From Bacteroidota bacterium (GTDB lineage Bacteria > Bacteroidota > Bacteroidia > Flavobacteriales > Schleiferiaceae), in NCBI GenBank assembly GCA_005786915.1, contig SYCM01000122.1:1-11496 (forward strand): a stretch of 11,496 nt of DNA, in the 5' to 3' direction. The position numbers and the translations under genes are program-made. Position 1 is the stretch's first letter. Each line of letters opens with the position of its first letter. Shown here piece by piece: positions 5,713 to 11,496 of the stretch. A model generated the notes under the pieces. It saw only the letters and a list, made by a program, of their open reading frames with translations. It did not search any database and was not told the origin of the DNA.

Positions 5713-7743
5713 ATGGACCAACCCCAAGCAGCGAAGCGGCCCCACACGATGGAGCGGCACGGAGATCTGCGCACCGACGAGTACTACTGGCTGAACGACC
5801 GGGAAAACCCCGAGGTGATTGCCTACCTTGAGGCAGAGAACGCCTATCGCGAGCAAGGGATGAGCGGTCTCAACCCCTTGATCGATGCGCTCTACACCGA
5901 AATGACGGGGCGCTTGGATCCGAACGAGACCTCCCTCGCGGTCGAGATGGACGGGTTCTGGTACCAATCCCGCTTTGAGGAGGGCAAAGAATACCCGATT
6001 CACGTGCGGTTTGAAGGCGCAGAAACGGGTCCGGAGCAGGTGGTGCTCGACGTGAACGCCCTCGCAGAGGGCCAAGCCTATTGTTCGGTTGCCTCGATGG
6101 TGATGACCCGAGACCATCGACGCATGGCCTACGCCGTGGACTTCGTCAGCCGCCGGCAGTATACGCTGCGGTTTCGCGAGCTGCCTTCGGGAGAAGAGCA
6201 TTCCCTTCAAATCCCCGATACGTCGGGGGCTTTTGCCTGGGCTGACGACGGTCAGACCTTCTTTTATGCCACCAAAGACTCGGTAACCCTCAGGGTCGAC
6301 AAGATTTGGAGGCATTCCCTGGCCGAGAATTCCGAGCCTGTACTCGTTTTTCACGAGCGCGACGAGGCCTATAGCTGCACGGTGTACCGCGGCAAATCCA
6401 AGCGCTTCATCATGGTGTCGACTTCAGCCACCAACGTAGACGAGGTCTGGTACCTTGACGCCTCTCGGCCCCAGGACGAACTGCGCTGCCTCCGGCCGCG
6501 GACGCCGGGCCTAGAATACTCCGCAAGCCACCACGGCACTTCGTGGTGGATTCGAAGCAATCTGGACGGGCGTACCAATTTCGCCCTGTTTGAGGCGCCG
6601 CTGGACCAGCCGCAAGTATGGGCCGAGGTGATCCCCCACCGCAGCGAGGTGCTGCTCGAGGGCATTGACCTGTTTGACGACTACCTGGTCCGTGAAGAAC
6701 GGGAGCAAGGCCTGCTGCGCATCGTCGTCCGGCCCTGGGTCGAATCCGCCCACGGCCCGGAGTACGCGATTTCGATGCCCGAAGAAACCTACACGCTGTA
6801 CACGGCCTCGAACCCCTCTACGGCGACTTCCATCCTTCGGTTCGTGTATACCTCGCTGACCACGCCGGCAACGACCTATGATTTTAACATGGCCACGCGC
6901 GAGCGAACCGTCAAAAAGGTGCAGAATGTGGTGGGAGGTTACGACCCTAGCCGATTCGTGACGCGTCGCTTGTGGGCCACCTCCCAAGACGGAACGCGTG
7001 TTCCCTTGAGTTGGGTGGGGCCGGCAAACCCTTCGGGCGCAGTTCCCACGTTGCTTTACGGCTACGGCGCCTACGGGATTACCGTCGATCCCGCATTCAG
7101 CATCGCACGTTTGAGCCTTCTCGAGCGCGGAATGGCCTACGCGATTGCGCACGTTCGGGGCGGAGAATACCTCGGGCGATCCTGGTACGAGCACGGCCGC
7201 ATGGAGCACAAGCAAAACACCTTCAGCGACTTCATTGCCTGCGGGGAAATGCTGCGCGCCGAAGGTTGGGCGTCGCAGCTGTTTGCCATGGGCGGAAGCG
7301 CCGGCGGACTCCTCATGGGGGCGGTCATCAACCAACGCCCCGACCTGTGGTCGGGAGTCATTGCCGCCGTGCCATTCGTCGACGTCGTGACCACCATGCT
7401 CGACGACCGGATTCCGCTCACCACGGGTGAATACGACGAGTGGGGCACTCCCAACGAGCCCGAGGCGTACGCCCGAATGAAGGCCTATTCCCCCTACGAC
7501 AACGTGGCGGCCCAGGATTACCCTCCGCTCCTGGTTACCACCGGGTTGCACGACAGCCAGGTGCAGTACTTTGAGCCGGCTAAGTGGGTCGCCCGCCTAA
7601 GGGATCGCCGCACCAACGACGCCCCATTGTACCTGTACTGCAACATGGACACCGGCCACGGCGGGGCCAGCGGACGCTACGCTTCGTACCGCGAAACGGC
7701 CATGGAGTACGCGTTTTTCTTGGGCCTAGTCGAAGCGAAGTAG
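5713..7743 (+). CDS. ptrB: Oligopeptidase B (S9A prolyl oligopeptidase family)
   Basis: A 676-residue cytoplasmic serine peptidase with no signal peptide. Oligopeptidase B cleaves short peptides after Arg and Lys. The N-terminal HTMERHGDLRTDEYYWLNDREN is the family opening, residues about 80-400 form the beta-propeller that excludes large substrates, and the alpha/beta-hydrolase domain follows (LYGYGAYG, AHVRGGEYLG). The catalytic triad is complete: S529 in GGSAGG, D614 in TTGLHDSQVQY, and H649 in DTGHGGASGRY, each three below the E. coli numbers (532, 617, 652). In GEYDEWG, E573 and D575 fall at the acidic P1-binding positions (E. coli E576, E578), so basic specificity should be kept. It is four bases after the lipoprotein gene and probably co-transcribed. 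Its last 18 bases overlap the end of the convergent waaA. Confidence 0.95.
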   Translation: MDQPQAAKRPHTMERHGDLRTDEYYWLNDRENPEVIAYLEAENAYREQGMSGLNPLIDALYTEMTGRLDPNETSLAVEMDGFWYQSRFEEGKEYPIHVRFEGAETGPEQVVLDVNALAEGQAYCSVASMVMTRDHRRMAYAVDFVSRRQYTLRFRELPSGEEHSLQIPDTSGAFAWADDGQTFFYATKDSVTLRVDKIWRHSLAENSEPVLVFHERDEAYSCTVYRGKSKRFIMVSTSATNVDEVWYLDASRPQDELRCLRPRTPGLEYSASHHGTSWWIRSNLDGRTNFALFEAPLDQPQVWAEVIPHRSEVLLEGIDLFDDYLVREEREQGLLRIVVRPWVESAHGPEYAISMPEETYTLYTASNPSTATSILRFVYTSLTTPATTYDFNMATRERTVKKVQNVVGGYDPSRFVTRRLWATSQDGTRVPLSWVGPANPSGAVPTLLYGYGAYGITVDPAFSIARLSLLERGMAYAIAHVRGGEYLGRSWYEHGRMEHKQNTFSDFIACGEMLRAEGWASQLFAMGGSAGGLLMGAVINQRPDLWSGVIAAVPFVDVVTTMLDDRIPLTTGEYDEWGTPNEPEAYARMKAYSPYDNVAAQDYPPLLVTTGLHDSQVQYFEPAKWVARLRDRRTNDAPLYLYCNMDTGHGGASGRYASYRETAMEYAFFLGLVEAK

Positions 7744-8922
7744 GCCGCGTTCGCGGACCTGCTGGTCGAGCAACGCAAGGGCACCCCGCTGGCGGTTCGC
7801 CCAGTCGGCGTTGGCGGGCTGTCGTTCGATGCGGTCCAGCCAGTTCAGGGCCTCCGCGAGGGTGGTGACCGTCTGCGCCACGCCGTCGCGCAGGGCATCT
7901 GAGGCTTCCCAGTGGCGGCCGAGTTCGGGGCCAAACGCCACCGGAATTCCCCACGAAAGGGGCTCGAGGATGTTGTGCAGGCCTTGCTTGAAGGCGCCGC
8001 CGACGAAGGCGGCTTGGGCGCCACCGTACATGCCAAAAAGTCCCCCCAGTTGGTCGACCAGAACTACGCGGGCTTCCTCGAGCTGTTCGTCGCGGTAGTT
8101 CGGCCACTCGCTGCTGGTCAGGGCGGGTAAGGGCAGTTTAGCCCGGACTTCTTCGGCCCGCGAGGGGTCGTGGGGGGCAAAGACGAACTTCCAGTGGGTG
8201 CGTCGCAGGAGCACGGGCAGCCAAAGGGCCTCGTCTTCGGGCCAAGTGGACCCCAGAACGAGGACGGGGCGAAGGTCGGCGAAGCGGGACCAGCGCGGGG
8301 GTGGGCCTTCTCCGCGCGCGATGCGCGCGGCGGCGGCGTCCAGGCGGCCGTCGCCCAGCACGAGGGCGTTGAGGCCCGCCCGCAGGGCGGGGGCGAGGCC
8401 CGAGGGATGCTGGAGGCCCACAAAGGCCGCCCGGCGCAGCAGGCGGCGGTCCAGAATTCCCCAAGGCGACCACCAGCGGTGGGTCGCGGGAACGTGGGCA
8501 AAAGCCACCGCAAACGGCAATCCGGCACGGTCCACCTCCCGGACCATCGTCGGCCAGAGGTCGGTTTGCAGCACGAGTAGGGCACCGGGCTTGGTTCGCT
8601 CGATAAACCGACGCACGTAGGGATTGAAGTCCGGCGGAACCAAGCACGCTTCGACGCCGGGAGGTGGGCTGTAGCGGGTCCATCCGCGGAGTCCGCTCGG
8701 CGAAAAAAACGTCACGAGTATGCGCTTTCCCGAGGCGGTCCACTGGCGAACCAGAGGCTCGAGCATCCAGTACTCGCCCCAGGAGGCTCCATGGATCCAC
8801 AGATCAAAAGGTCCTTCAGGGGCGGGAATCAGCCTCCCCGTCCACCAGGCGCGGGCGGCGCGGTGGCCTGCGAGCGCGGCGGCGTGGCTCATCGCTCCAA
8901 ACAGGACTCCGGGGAGGCTCAC
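7726..8922 (-). CDS. waaA: 3-deoxy-D-manno-octulosonic acid (KDO) transferase
   Basis: Called as 398 residues from GTG at 8922, whose GTGA overlaps the TGA of the upstream gene, a typical coupled start. The reading frame is open further up to 9030, but that would overlap the upstream gene by 112 nt with an unlikely N-terminus. WaaA (KdtA) transfers KDO from CMP-KDO to lipid A precursor at the inner membrane, the first step of the LPS core. A short hydrophobic N-terminal segment (SLPGVLFGAM, AAALAG) is the likely membrane anchor. IHGASWGEY carries the general-base glutamate E50 (E. coli E60). Other marks are LQTDLWPTM, GDGRLDA, VLGSTWPEDE, and in the C-terminal GT-B domain YGGAQAAFVGGAF with GLHNILEPLSWGIPVAFGPE. 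The family usually has about 410-425 residues, so this is slightly short. Base composition is extremely GC-rich (50 of 60 bases at 8341-8400). Confidence 0.93.
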   Translation of the reverse strand: MSLPGVLFGAMSHAAALAGHRAARAWWTGRLIPAPEGPFDLWIHGASWGEYWMLEPLVRQWTASGKRILVTFFSPSGLRGWTRYSPPPGVEACLVPPDFNPYVRRFIERTKPGALLVLQTDLWPTMVREVDRAGLPFAVAFAHVPATHRWWSPWGILDRRLLRRAAFVGLQHPSGLAPALRAGLNALVLGDGRLDAAAARIARGEGPPPRWSRFADLRPVLVLGSTWPEDEALWLPVLLRRTHWKFVFAPHDPSRAEEVRAKLPLPALTSSEWPNYRDEQLEEARVVLVDQLGGLFGMYGGAQAAFVGGAFKQGLHNILEPLSWGIPVAFGPELGRHWEASDALRDGVAQTVTTLAEALNWLDRIERQPANADWANRQRGALALLDQQVRERGLLRFD

Positions 8923-9680
8923 TGGTAGTAGCGCACCTTGGGTTGGTTGGGCGCGGATTCGGTGGAGGTACTCAGTTTTCCGGCCAACGGGAGGAACCAG
9001 CTGAGCTCGGCGCCCACAAACGCGTCCCACTGCGGGGTGGGCGAGGGCGGATTCGCTCCGTAGTGGGTGCCTCGAACGTCGTGCGTTTGCGCCACGCCGG
9101 CCCGCAGTGCGAGGCTAAAGTTGATCACGTCTTCGGGGTCGGCGTGGCTGTAGCGCAGGGCCGCTTGAACTCCGAGGCCTTGCCGCATGCGGTCCAGACC
9201 GTACACGTAGGGCTTGGTGAGCAGCGGAACCCCGCCCGAGTTATTGAACCAAATTCGGTGGTTCAGGGCGTCGAGGCCCGCCTCGGCGGCGAGCGAATGG
9301 GCGCGGCTCATCCAAAAGCGGTGGCCGTACCCCAAGGCGGCGCTGCTTCCGCGGCCTTCCAGGCGAATCAGGGCCGGACTTCCGTCGTTGCCCATGATGT
9401 AGCCGTCTTCGTTCATCAAAAAGCCCAGGATTTCGTTGGTGTTCCGCACGCCGCCGCCAAACCGTGCCCCGTACTCGGCCCAAACGTAGGCCCGCGCGTT
9501 CAGGCTGACGTCGCCCCGCACGCGGAGCTTGGCGCTGTTGCCGTAGTCTTCCCGCCACGCGCCCAGGGGTGCTTCAATGCTCGGCGCGACGTGAATTCGG
9601 ACCCTCGGGATCTCTTGCCCCTGAAGACCCGTTCCGCACCCCAAGCAGGCGGCGAACCAAAGTGCAGATAAAATGCGCAT
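8919..9680 (-). CDS. Outer-membrane-type protein of an uncharacterised Bacteroidetes family
   Basis: A 253-residue exported protein. The start is ATG at 9680: it gives a signal peptide (MRILSALWFAACLG, cleavage likely near GLQG-QE, about residue 21), whereas a GTG at 9704 in the same frame would place the -7 box inside the gene. The cysteines at 12 and 15 do not make a good lipobox. The mature part has alternating, aromatic-ended strands and glycine-rich turns (VWAEYGARFG, ALGYGHRFW, LALRAGVAQTHD, DAFVGAELSWFLPL), consistent with a small outer-membrane beta-barrel. The blocks GNDGSPALIRLEGRG, PLLTKPYVYGLDRM and VINFSLALRAGVAQTHD remind me of a conserved flavobacterial hypothetical family that often sits beside waaA; this is memory, not a search. 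Its stop overlaps the waaA start (GTGA), so it is probably translated with the KDO transferase. Function unknown; a role in envelope or LPS assembly is inference from position only. Confidence 0.75.
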   Translation of the reverse strand: MRILSALWFAACLGCGTGLQGQEIPRVRIHVAPSIEAPLGAWREDYGNSAKLRVRGDVSLNARAYVWAEYGARFGGGVRNTNEILGFLMNEDGYIMGNDGSPALIRLEGRGSSAALGYGHRFWMSRAHSLAAEAGLDALNHRIWFNNSGGVPLLTKPYVYGLDRMRQGLGVQAALRYSHADPEDVINFSLALRAGVAQTHDVRGTHYGANPPSPTPQWDAFVGAELSWFLPLAGKLSTSTESAPNQPKVRYYQ

Positions 9681-9684
9681 GCCG

Positions 9685-9692
9685 CTAAGGTA
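9685..9692 (-). promoter_or_regulatory. Candidate -7 box of the outer-membrane-protein/waaA unit
   Basis: On the minus strand this reads TACCTTAG, seven of eight matches to TAnnTTTG and identical to the box ahead of bcp. It ends four bases before the ATG at 9680, so the transcript would be leaderless or nearly so. With the following CGG it is a near mirror copy of the box at 9732-9742 on the other strand. Confidence 0.45.
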
Positions 9693-9731
9693 GCGCACGG
9701 CCACGGCCTATGCCACGCCCGCGGCATGGGT

Positions 9732-9739
9732 TACCTTTG
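9732..9739 (+). promoter_or_regulatory. Bacteroidetes-type -7 box of the aminotransferase/ugd unit
   Basis: TACCTTTG is an exact TAnnTTTG match ending six bases before the ATG at 9746. A transcription start four to seven bases downstream would fall on or next to the ATG, meaning a leaderless mRNA. No good TTTG -33 element is seen 17-23 bases upstream. The position of this box argues against the alternative ATG at 9710 as the gene start. Confidence 0.5.
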
Positions 9740-9745
9740 CGGACT

Positions 9746-10900
9746 ATGGCCCAGCACCTGCCGTTTGACCCGCCGATCCCGATGGTTGACCTCGTCGGGC
9801 AGCACGCGCGCATCCAATCCGACCTCGACCAAGCCCTGCTCCGCGCGAGCCACGAGGCCGCCTACATTCAGGGGCCCGACGTCGCCGCCTTCGCCACCGA
9901 GCTCAGCGCTTACCTCGGCGAGGGCGTGCACACCATTCCCTGTGCCAACGGAACCGACGCCCTTCAAATTGCGCTCATGGCCCTCGGACTGCAGCCCGGA
10001 GACGAAGTAATCACGGCTACGTTTACCTACGTGGCTACCGCTGAGGTGATTGCGCTGCTCGGCCTCACGCCGGTGCTCGTGGACGTGGACGCCGACACCT
10101 TTGCGCTCGACCTCGACCAAGTCCGTGCCGCCGTCACGCCGCGGACCAAGGCCATTGTGCCCGTGCACCTGTACGGCCAGGGCGTCGACATGGAGTCGCT
10201 GCTCGCCCTCGCCGCCGAGCGCGGAATCCCCGTGGTCGAAGACACCGCTCAGGCCCTCGGCGCCCGCTACACCTTCAGCGACGGCCGAACGCTGGCCCTC
10301 GGCACCCTCGGAACCATTGGCTGCACGAGCTTTTTTCCGTCCAAAAACCTCGGATGCATGGGCGACGGGGGCGCGGTGTTCACCCGCGACGCGGCCCTCG
10401 CCGAGCGCATCAAAATGATGGCCAACCACGGCCAAAAAGTCAAGTATCGCCACGACGTGGTGGGCTGCAACAGCCGCCTCGACACGCTGCAGGCGGCAAT
10501 TCTGAGGGTCAAGCTCCGCCACCTCGACAGCTACGCGGCGGCGCGCCAGGAGGCTGCGGTCCGCTACGACGCGGGGCTCGCGGGCCTCGCCGGCGTGCAA
10601 ACCCCCGTGCGCCGCGCCGAGTCCACCCACGTCTTCCACCAGTACACCCTTCGCGTGGCAGACGGCCGACGCGACGCCCTGGCGGTCCACCTCAAAGCCG
10701 ACGGAATCCCGTCGATGATCTACTACCCCCTGCCGCTGCACCGCCAGCTGGCCTACCAGTCGCCCCGCTACCCCGACGGAAGCTTCCCGGTAGCCGAGCA
10801 GCTCTGCGCCGAAGTCCTCTCGTTGCCGATGCACACCGAGCTGAGCGCCGCCACTCAAGACCTCATGATCCAATCCATCCAAACCTTTTTCGCGAAATGA
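9746..10900 (+). CDS. DegT/DnrJ/EryC1/StrS (WbpE-like) nucleotide-sugar aminotransferase
   Basis: A 384-residue PLP-dependent sugar aminotransferase. The start at 9746 gives MAQHLPFDPPIPMVDLVGQ, the normal opening of the family; the ATG at 9710 adds 12 unrelated residues across the promoter box. IPCANGTDALQIALMALGL (cofactor phosphate region), ITATFTYVATAE, VPVHLYGQ, VEDTAQALGA and TSFFPSKNLGCMGDGGA with PLP lysine K200 are all present, as is NSRLDTLQAAILRVKL. The overall pattern is closest, from memory, to Pseudomonas WbpE, which transaminates UDP-3-keto-GlcNAcA using glutamate; PseC- or other DegT-type substrates cannot be excluded. Its TGA overlaps the ATG of the downstream dehydrogenase (ATGA), so the two are translated together, pointing to a surface-polysaccharide sugar pathway. 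Strongly GC-rich (40 of 60 bases at 10141-10200). Confidence 0.9.
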   Translation: MAQHLPFDPPIPMVDLVGQHARIQSDLDQALLRASHEAAYIQGPDVAAFATELSAYLGEGVHTIPCANGTDALQIALMALGLQPGDEVITATFTYVATAEVIALLGLTPVLVDVDADTFALDLDQVRAAVTPRTKAIVPVHLYGQGVDMESLLALAAERGIPVVEDTAQALGARYTFSDGRTLALGTLGTIGCTSFFPSKNLGCMGDGGAVFTRDAALAERIKMMANHGQKVKYRHDVVGCNSRLDTLQAAILRVKLRHLDSYAAARQEAAVRYDAGLAGLAGVQTPVRRAESTHVFHQYTLRVADGRRDALAVHLKADGIPSMIYYPLPLHRQLAYQSPRYPDGSFPVAEQLCAEVLSLPMHTELSAATQDLMIQSIQTFFAK

Positions 10901-11496
10901 AAATTACCGTTGTAGGAACCGGCTACGTCGGCCTCGTCACCGGAGCCTGCCTGAGCGACGTCGGCATGGACGTCACCTGCGTGGACGTCAACGAAACCAA
11001 AATCGCCAACCTCCACAAGGGCATTTTGCCGATCTACGAGCCGGGCTTGGACGCCGTAGTCGCGCGCAACGTCGCGGCGGGCCGCCTGCACTTCTCGACG
11101 GACCTCGCTCAGTCGATTCAGGGTTCTGAAGCCGCGTTCATCGCGGTGGGCACGCCTCCGGGCGAAGACGGCAGCGCCGACCTGCAGTACGTGCTGGCGG
11201 TGGCCGACGGCATTGGCCGCACCATGACCGACTACCTCGTGGTCATTACCAAGAGCACAGTGCCCGTGGGTACTGCTGAAAAGGTGCGCGGAGCCCTGCG
11301 GGCGGCCCTCGACGCGCGCCAATCCGACCTCCGCTTTGACGTCGCCTCCAACCCCGAGTTCCTCAAAGAAGGCGCCGCAATTGACGACTTCATGAAGCCC
11401 GACCGCATCGTCTGCGGCGTCGAGTCCGAGCGCGCCCAAGACGTCCTGGCCCGCCTCTACAAGCCCTTCACGCTCAACGGCCACCCGGTGCTGTTC
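10897..11496 (+). CDS. ugd: UDP-glucose 6-dehydrogenase, N-terminal part (cut by window end)
   Basis: Open from ATG at 10897 to the window edge, exactly 200 codons of a family of about 440. The enzyme oxidises UDP-glucose to UDP-glucuronate with two NAD+. The N-terminus MKITVVGTGYVGLVTGACL is the NAD-binding GxGxxG fold; VDVNETKI, GILPIYEPGLD, VGTPPGEDGSADL, ITKSTVPVGT and SNPEFLKEGAAIDDFMKPDRIV are all characteristic of the UDP-glucose type rather than the WbpA/UDP-GlcNAc type. The catalytic cysteine and the C-terminal sugar-binding domain lie beyond the window. Its start overlaps the stop of the aminotransferase by four bases (ATGA). UDP-glucuronate would feed capsule, exopolysaccharide or LPS decoration. 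Confidence 0.95.
   Translation, partial: MKITVVGTGYVGLVTGACLSDVGMDVTCVDVNETKIANLHKGILPIYEPGLDAVVARNVAAGRLHFSTDLAQSIQGSEAAFIAVGTPPGEDGSADLQYVLAVADGIGRTMTDYLVVITKSTVPVGTAEKVRGALRAALDARQSDLRFDVASNPEFLKEGAAIDDFMKPDRIVCGVESERAQDVLARLYKPFTLNGHPVLF

Noticed and set aside
6511..7551. 346-residue open frame on the minus strand inside ptrB
   Set aside because: Antisense shadow of the conserved hydrolase domain; composition rich in H, R, G and V without motifs.
7742..7760. Small hairpin (AGGCCGC, loop GTTC, GCGG-A-CCT) after ptrB as a terminator
   Set aside because: Short stem with a bulge, no T-run, and it lies inside waaA coding sequence.
8138..8800. Long alternative frames (also 8118-8585 and plus-strand 8664-9671) across waaA and the outer-membrane protein
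   Set aside because: Proline/arginine/alanine-rich translations typical of wrong frames in high-GC DNA; the waaA frame carries clear family motifs.
8923..9030. Extended waaA start at 9030
   Set aside because: It would overlap the upstream gene by 112 nt and add 36 residues unlike the family; the GTGA-coupled start at 8922 is simpler.
9710..9745. Alternative ATG at 9710 for the aminotransferase
   Set aside because: Adds 12 unrelated residues and would place the exact TAnnTTTG box inside the coding region.
9731..10882. 383-residue open frame on the minus strand opposite the aminotransferase
   Set aside because: It mirrors a strongly conserved PLP enzyme in very GC-rich DNA, where antisense frames stay open by chance; its translation shows no recognisable domain.
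1..11496. Search for tRNA or rRNA genes, CRISPR arrays, transposase genes, phage genes or toxin-antitoxin pairs
   Set aside because: None seen; almost every base is accounted for by housekeeping or envelope genes and short intergenic gaps.

Overview
The window looks like ordinary chromosome of a Bacteroidota bacterium, most likely a Flavobacteriales-type lineage with unusually high GC. Three things point there: a secreted protein with a type IX secretion (T9SS) C-terminal sorting domain, several promoter-like boxes matching the Bacteroidetes -7 consensus TAnnTTTG with no Shine-Dalgarno sequences, and RecA, KDO-transferase and outer-membrane-protein sequences of the type known from this phylum. 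No RNA gene, insertion sequence, phage gene or CRISPR array is visible, and coding density is very high.

Layout. (1) 1-257 is the 3' end of gcvP (glycine cleavage P-protein). (2) 317-2329 encodes a 670-residue T9SS-exported protein of unknown target, closed by a strong intrinsic terminator at 2352-2385. (3) 2447-3597 is a divergent pair: nth (endonuclease III, minus strand) and bcp (peroxiredoxin, plus strand). (4) 3722-7743 is a tight plus-strand run: recA, a TPR lipoprotein whose signal peptide is encoded inside the end of recA, and ptrB (oligopeptidase B). (5) 7726-9680 is a minus-strand pair: an outer-membrane-type protein of a conserved but uncharacterised Bacteroidetes family, and waaA (KDO transferase), joined by a GTGA stop/start overlap. 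The end of waaA overlaps the end of ptrB tail to tail by 18 bp. (6) 9746-11496 is a plus-strand pair joined by an ATGA overlap: a WbpE-like sugar aminotransferase and a UDP-glucose 6-dehydrogenase cut off by the window edge.

Functionally there are two themes. Nth, Bcp and RecA deal with oxidative damage and DNA repair. WaaA, the outer membrane protein, the aminotransferase and Ugd point to lipopolysaccharide core and surface-polysaccharide sugar synthesis. The two envelope modules diverge from a 65-bp spacer whose -7 boxes are near mirror copies.

I found no convincing new multi-gene system. The points most worth a second look are: an endonuclease III in which all four iron-sulfur ligand cysteines are replaced with spacing kept; a RecA with non-consensus residues at loop L2 and a nearby interface site; the 47-nt dual-coding overlap of recA with a lipoprotein signal peptide; and promoter boxes so close to the start codons that leaderless mRNAs are likely.
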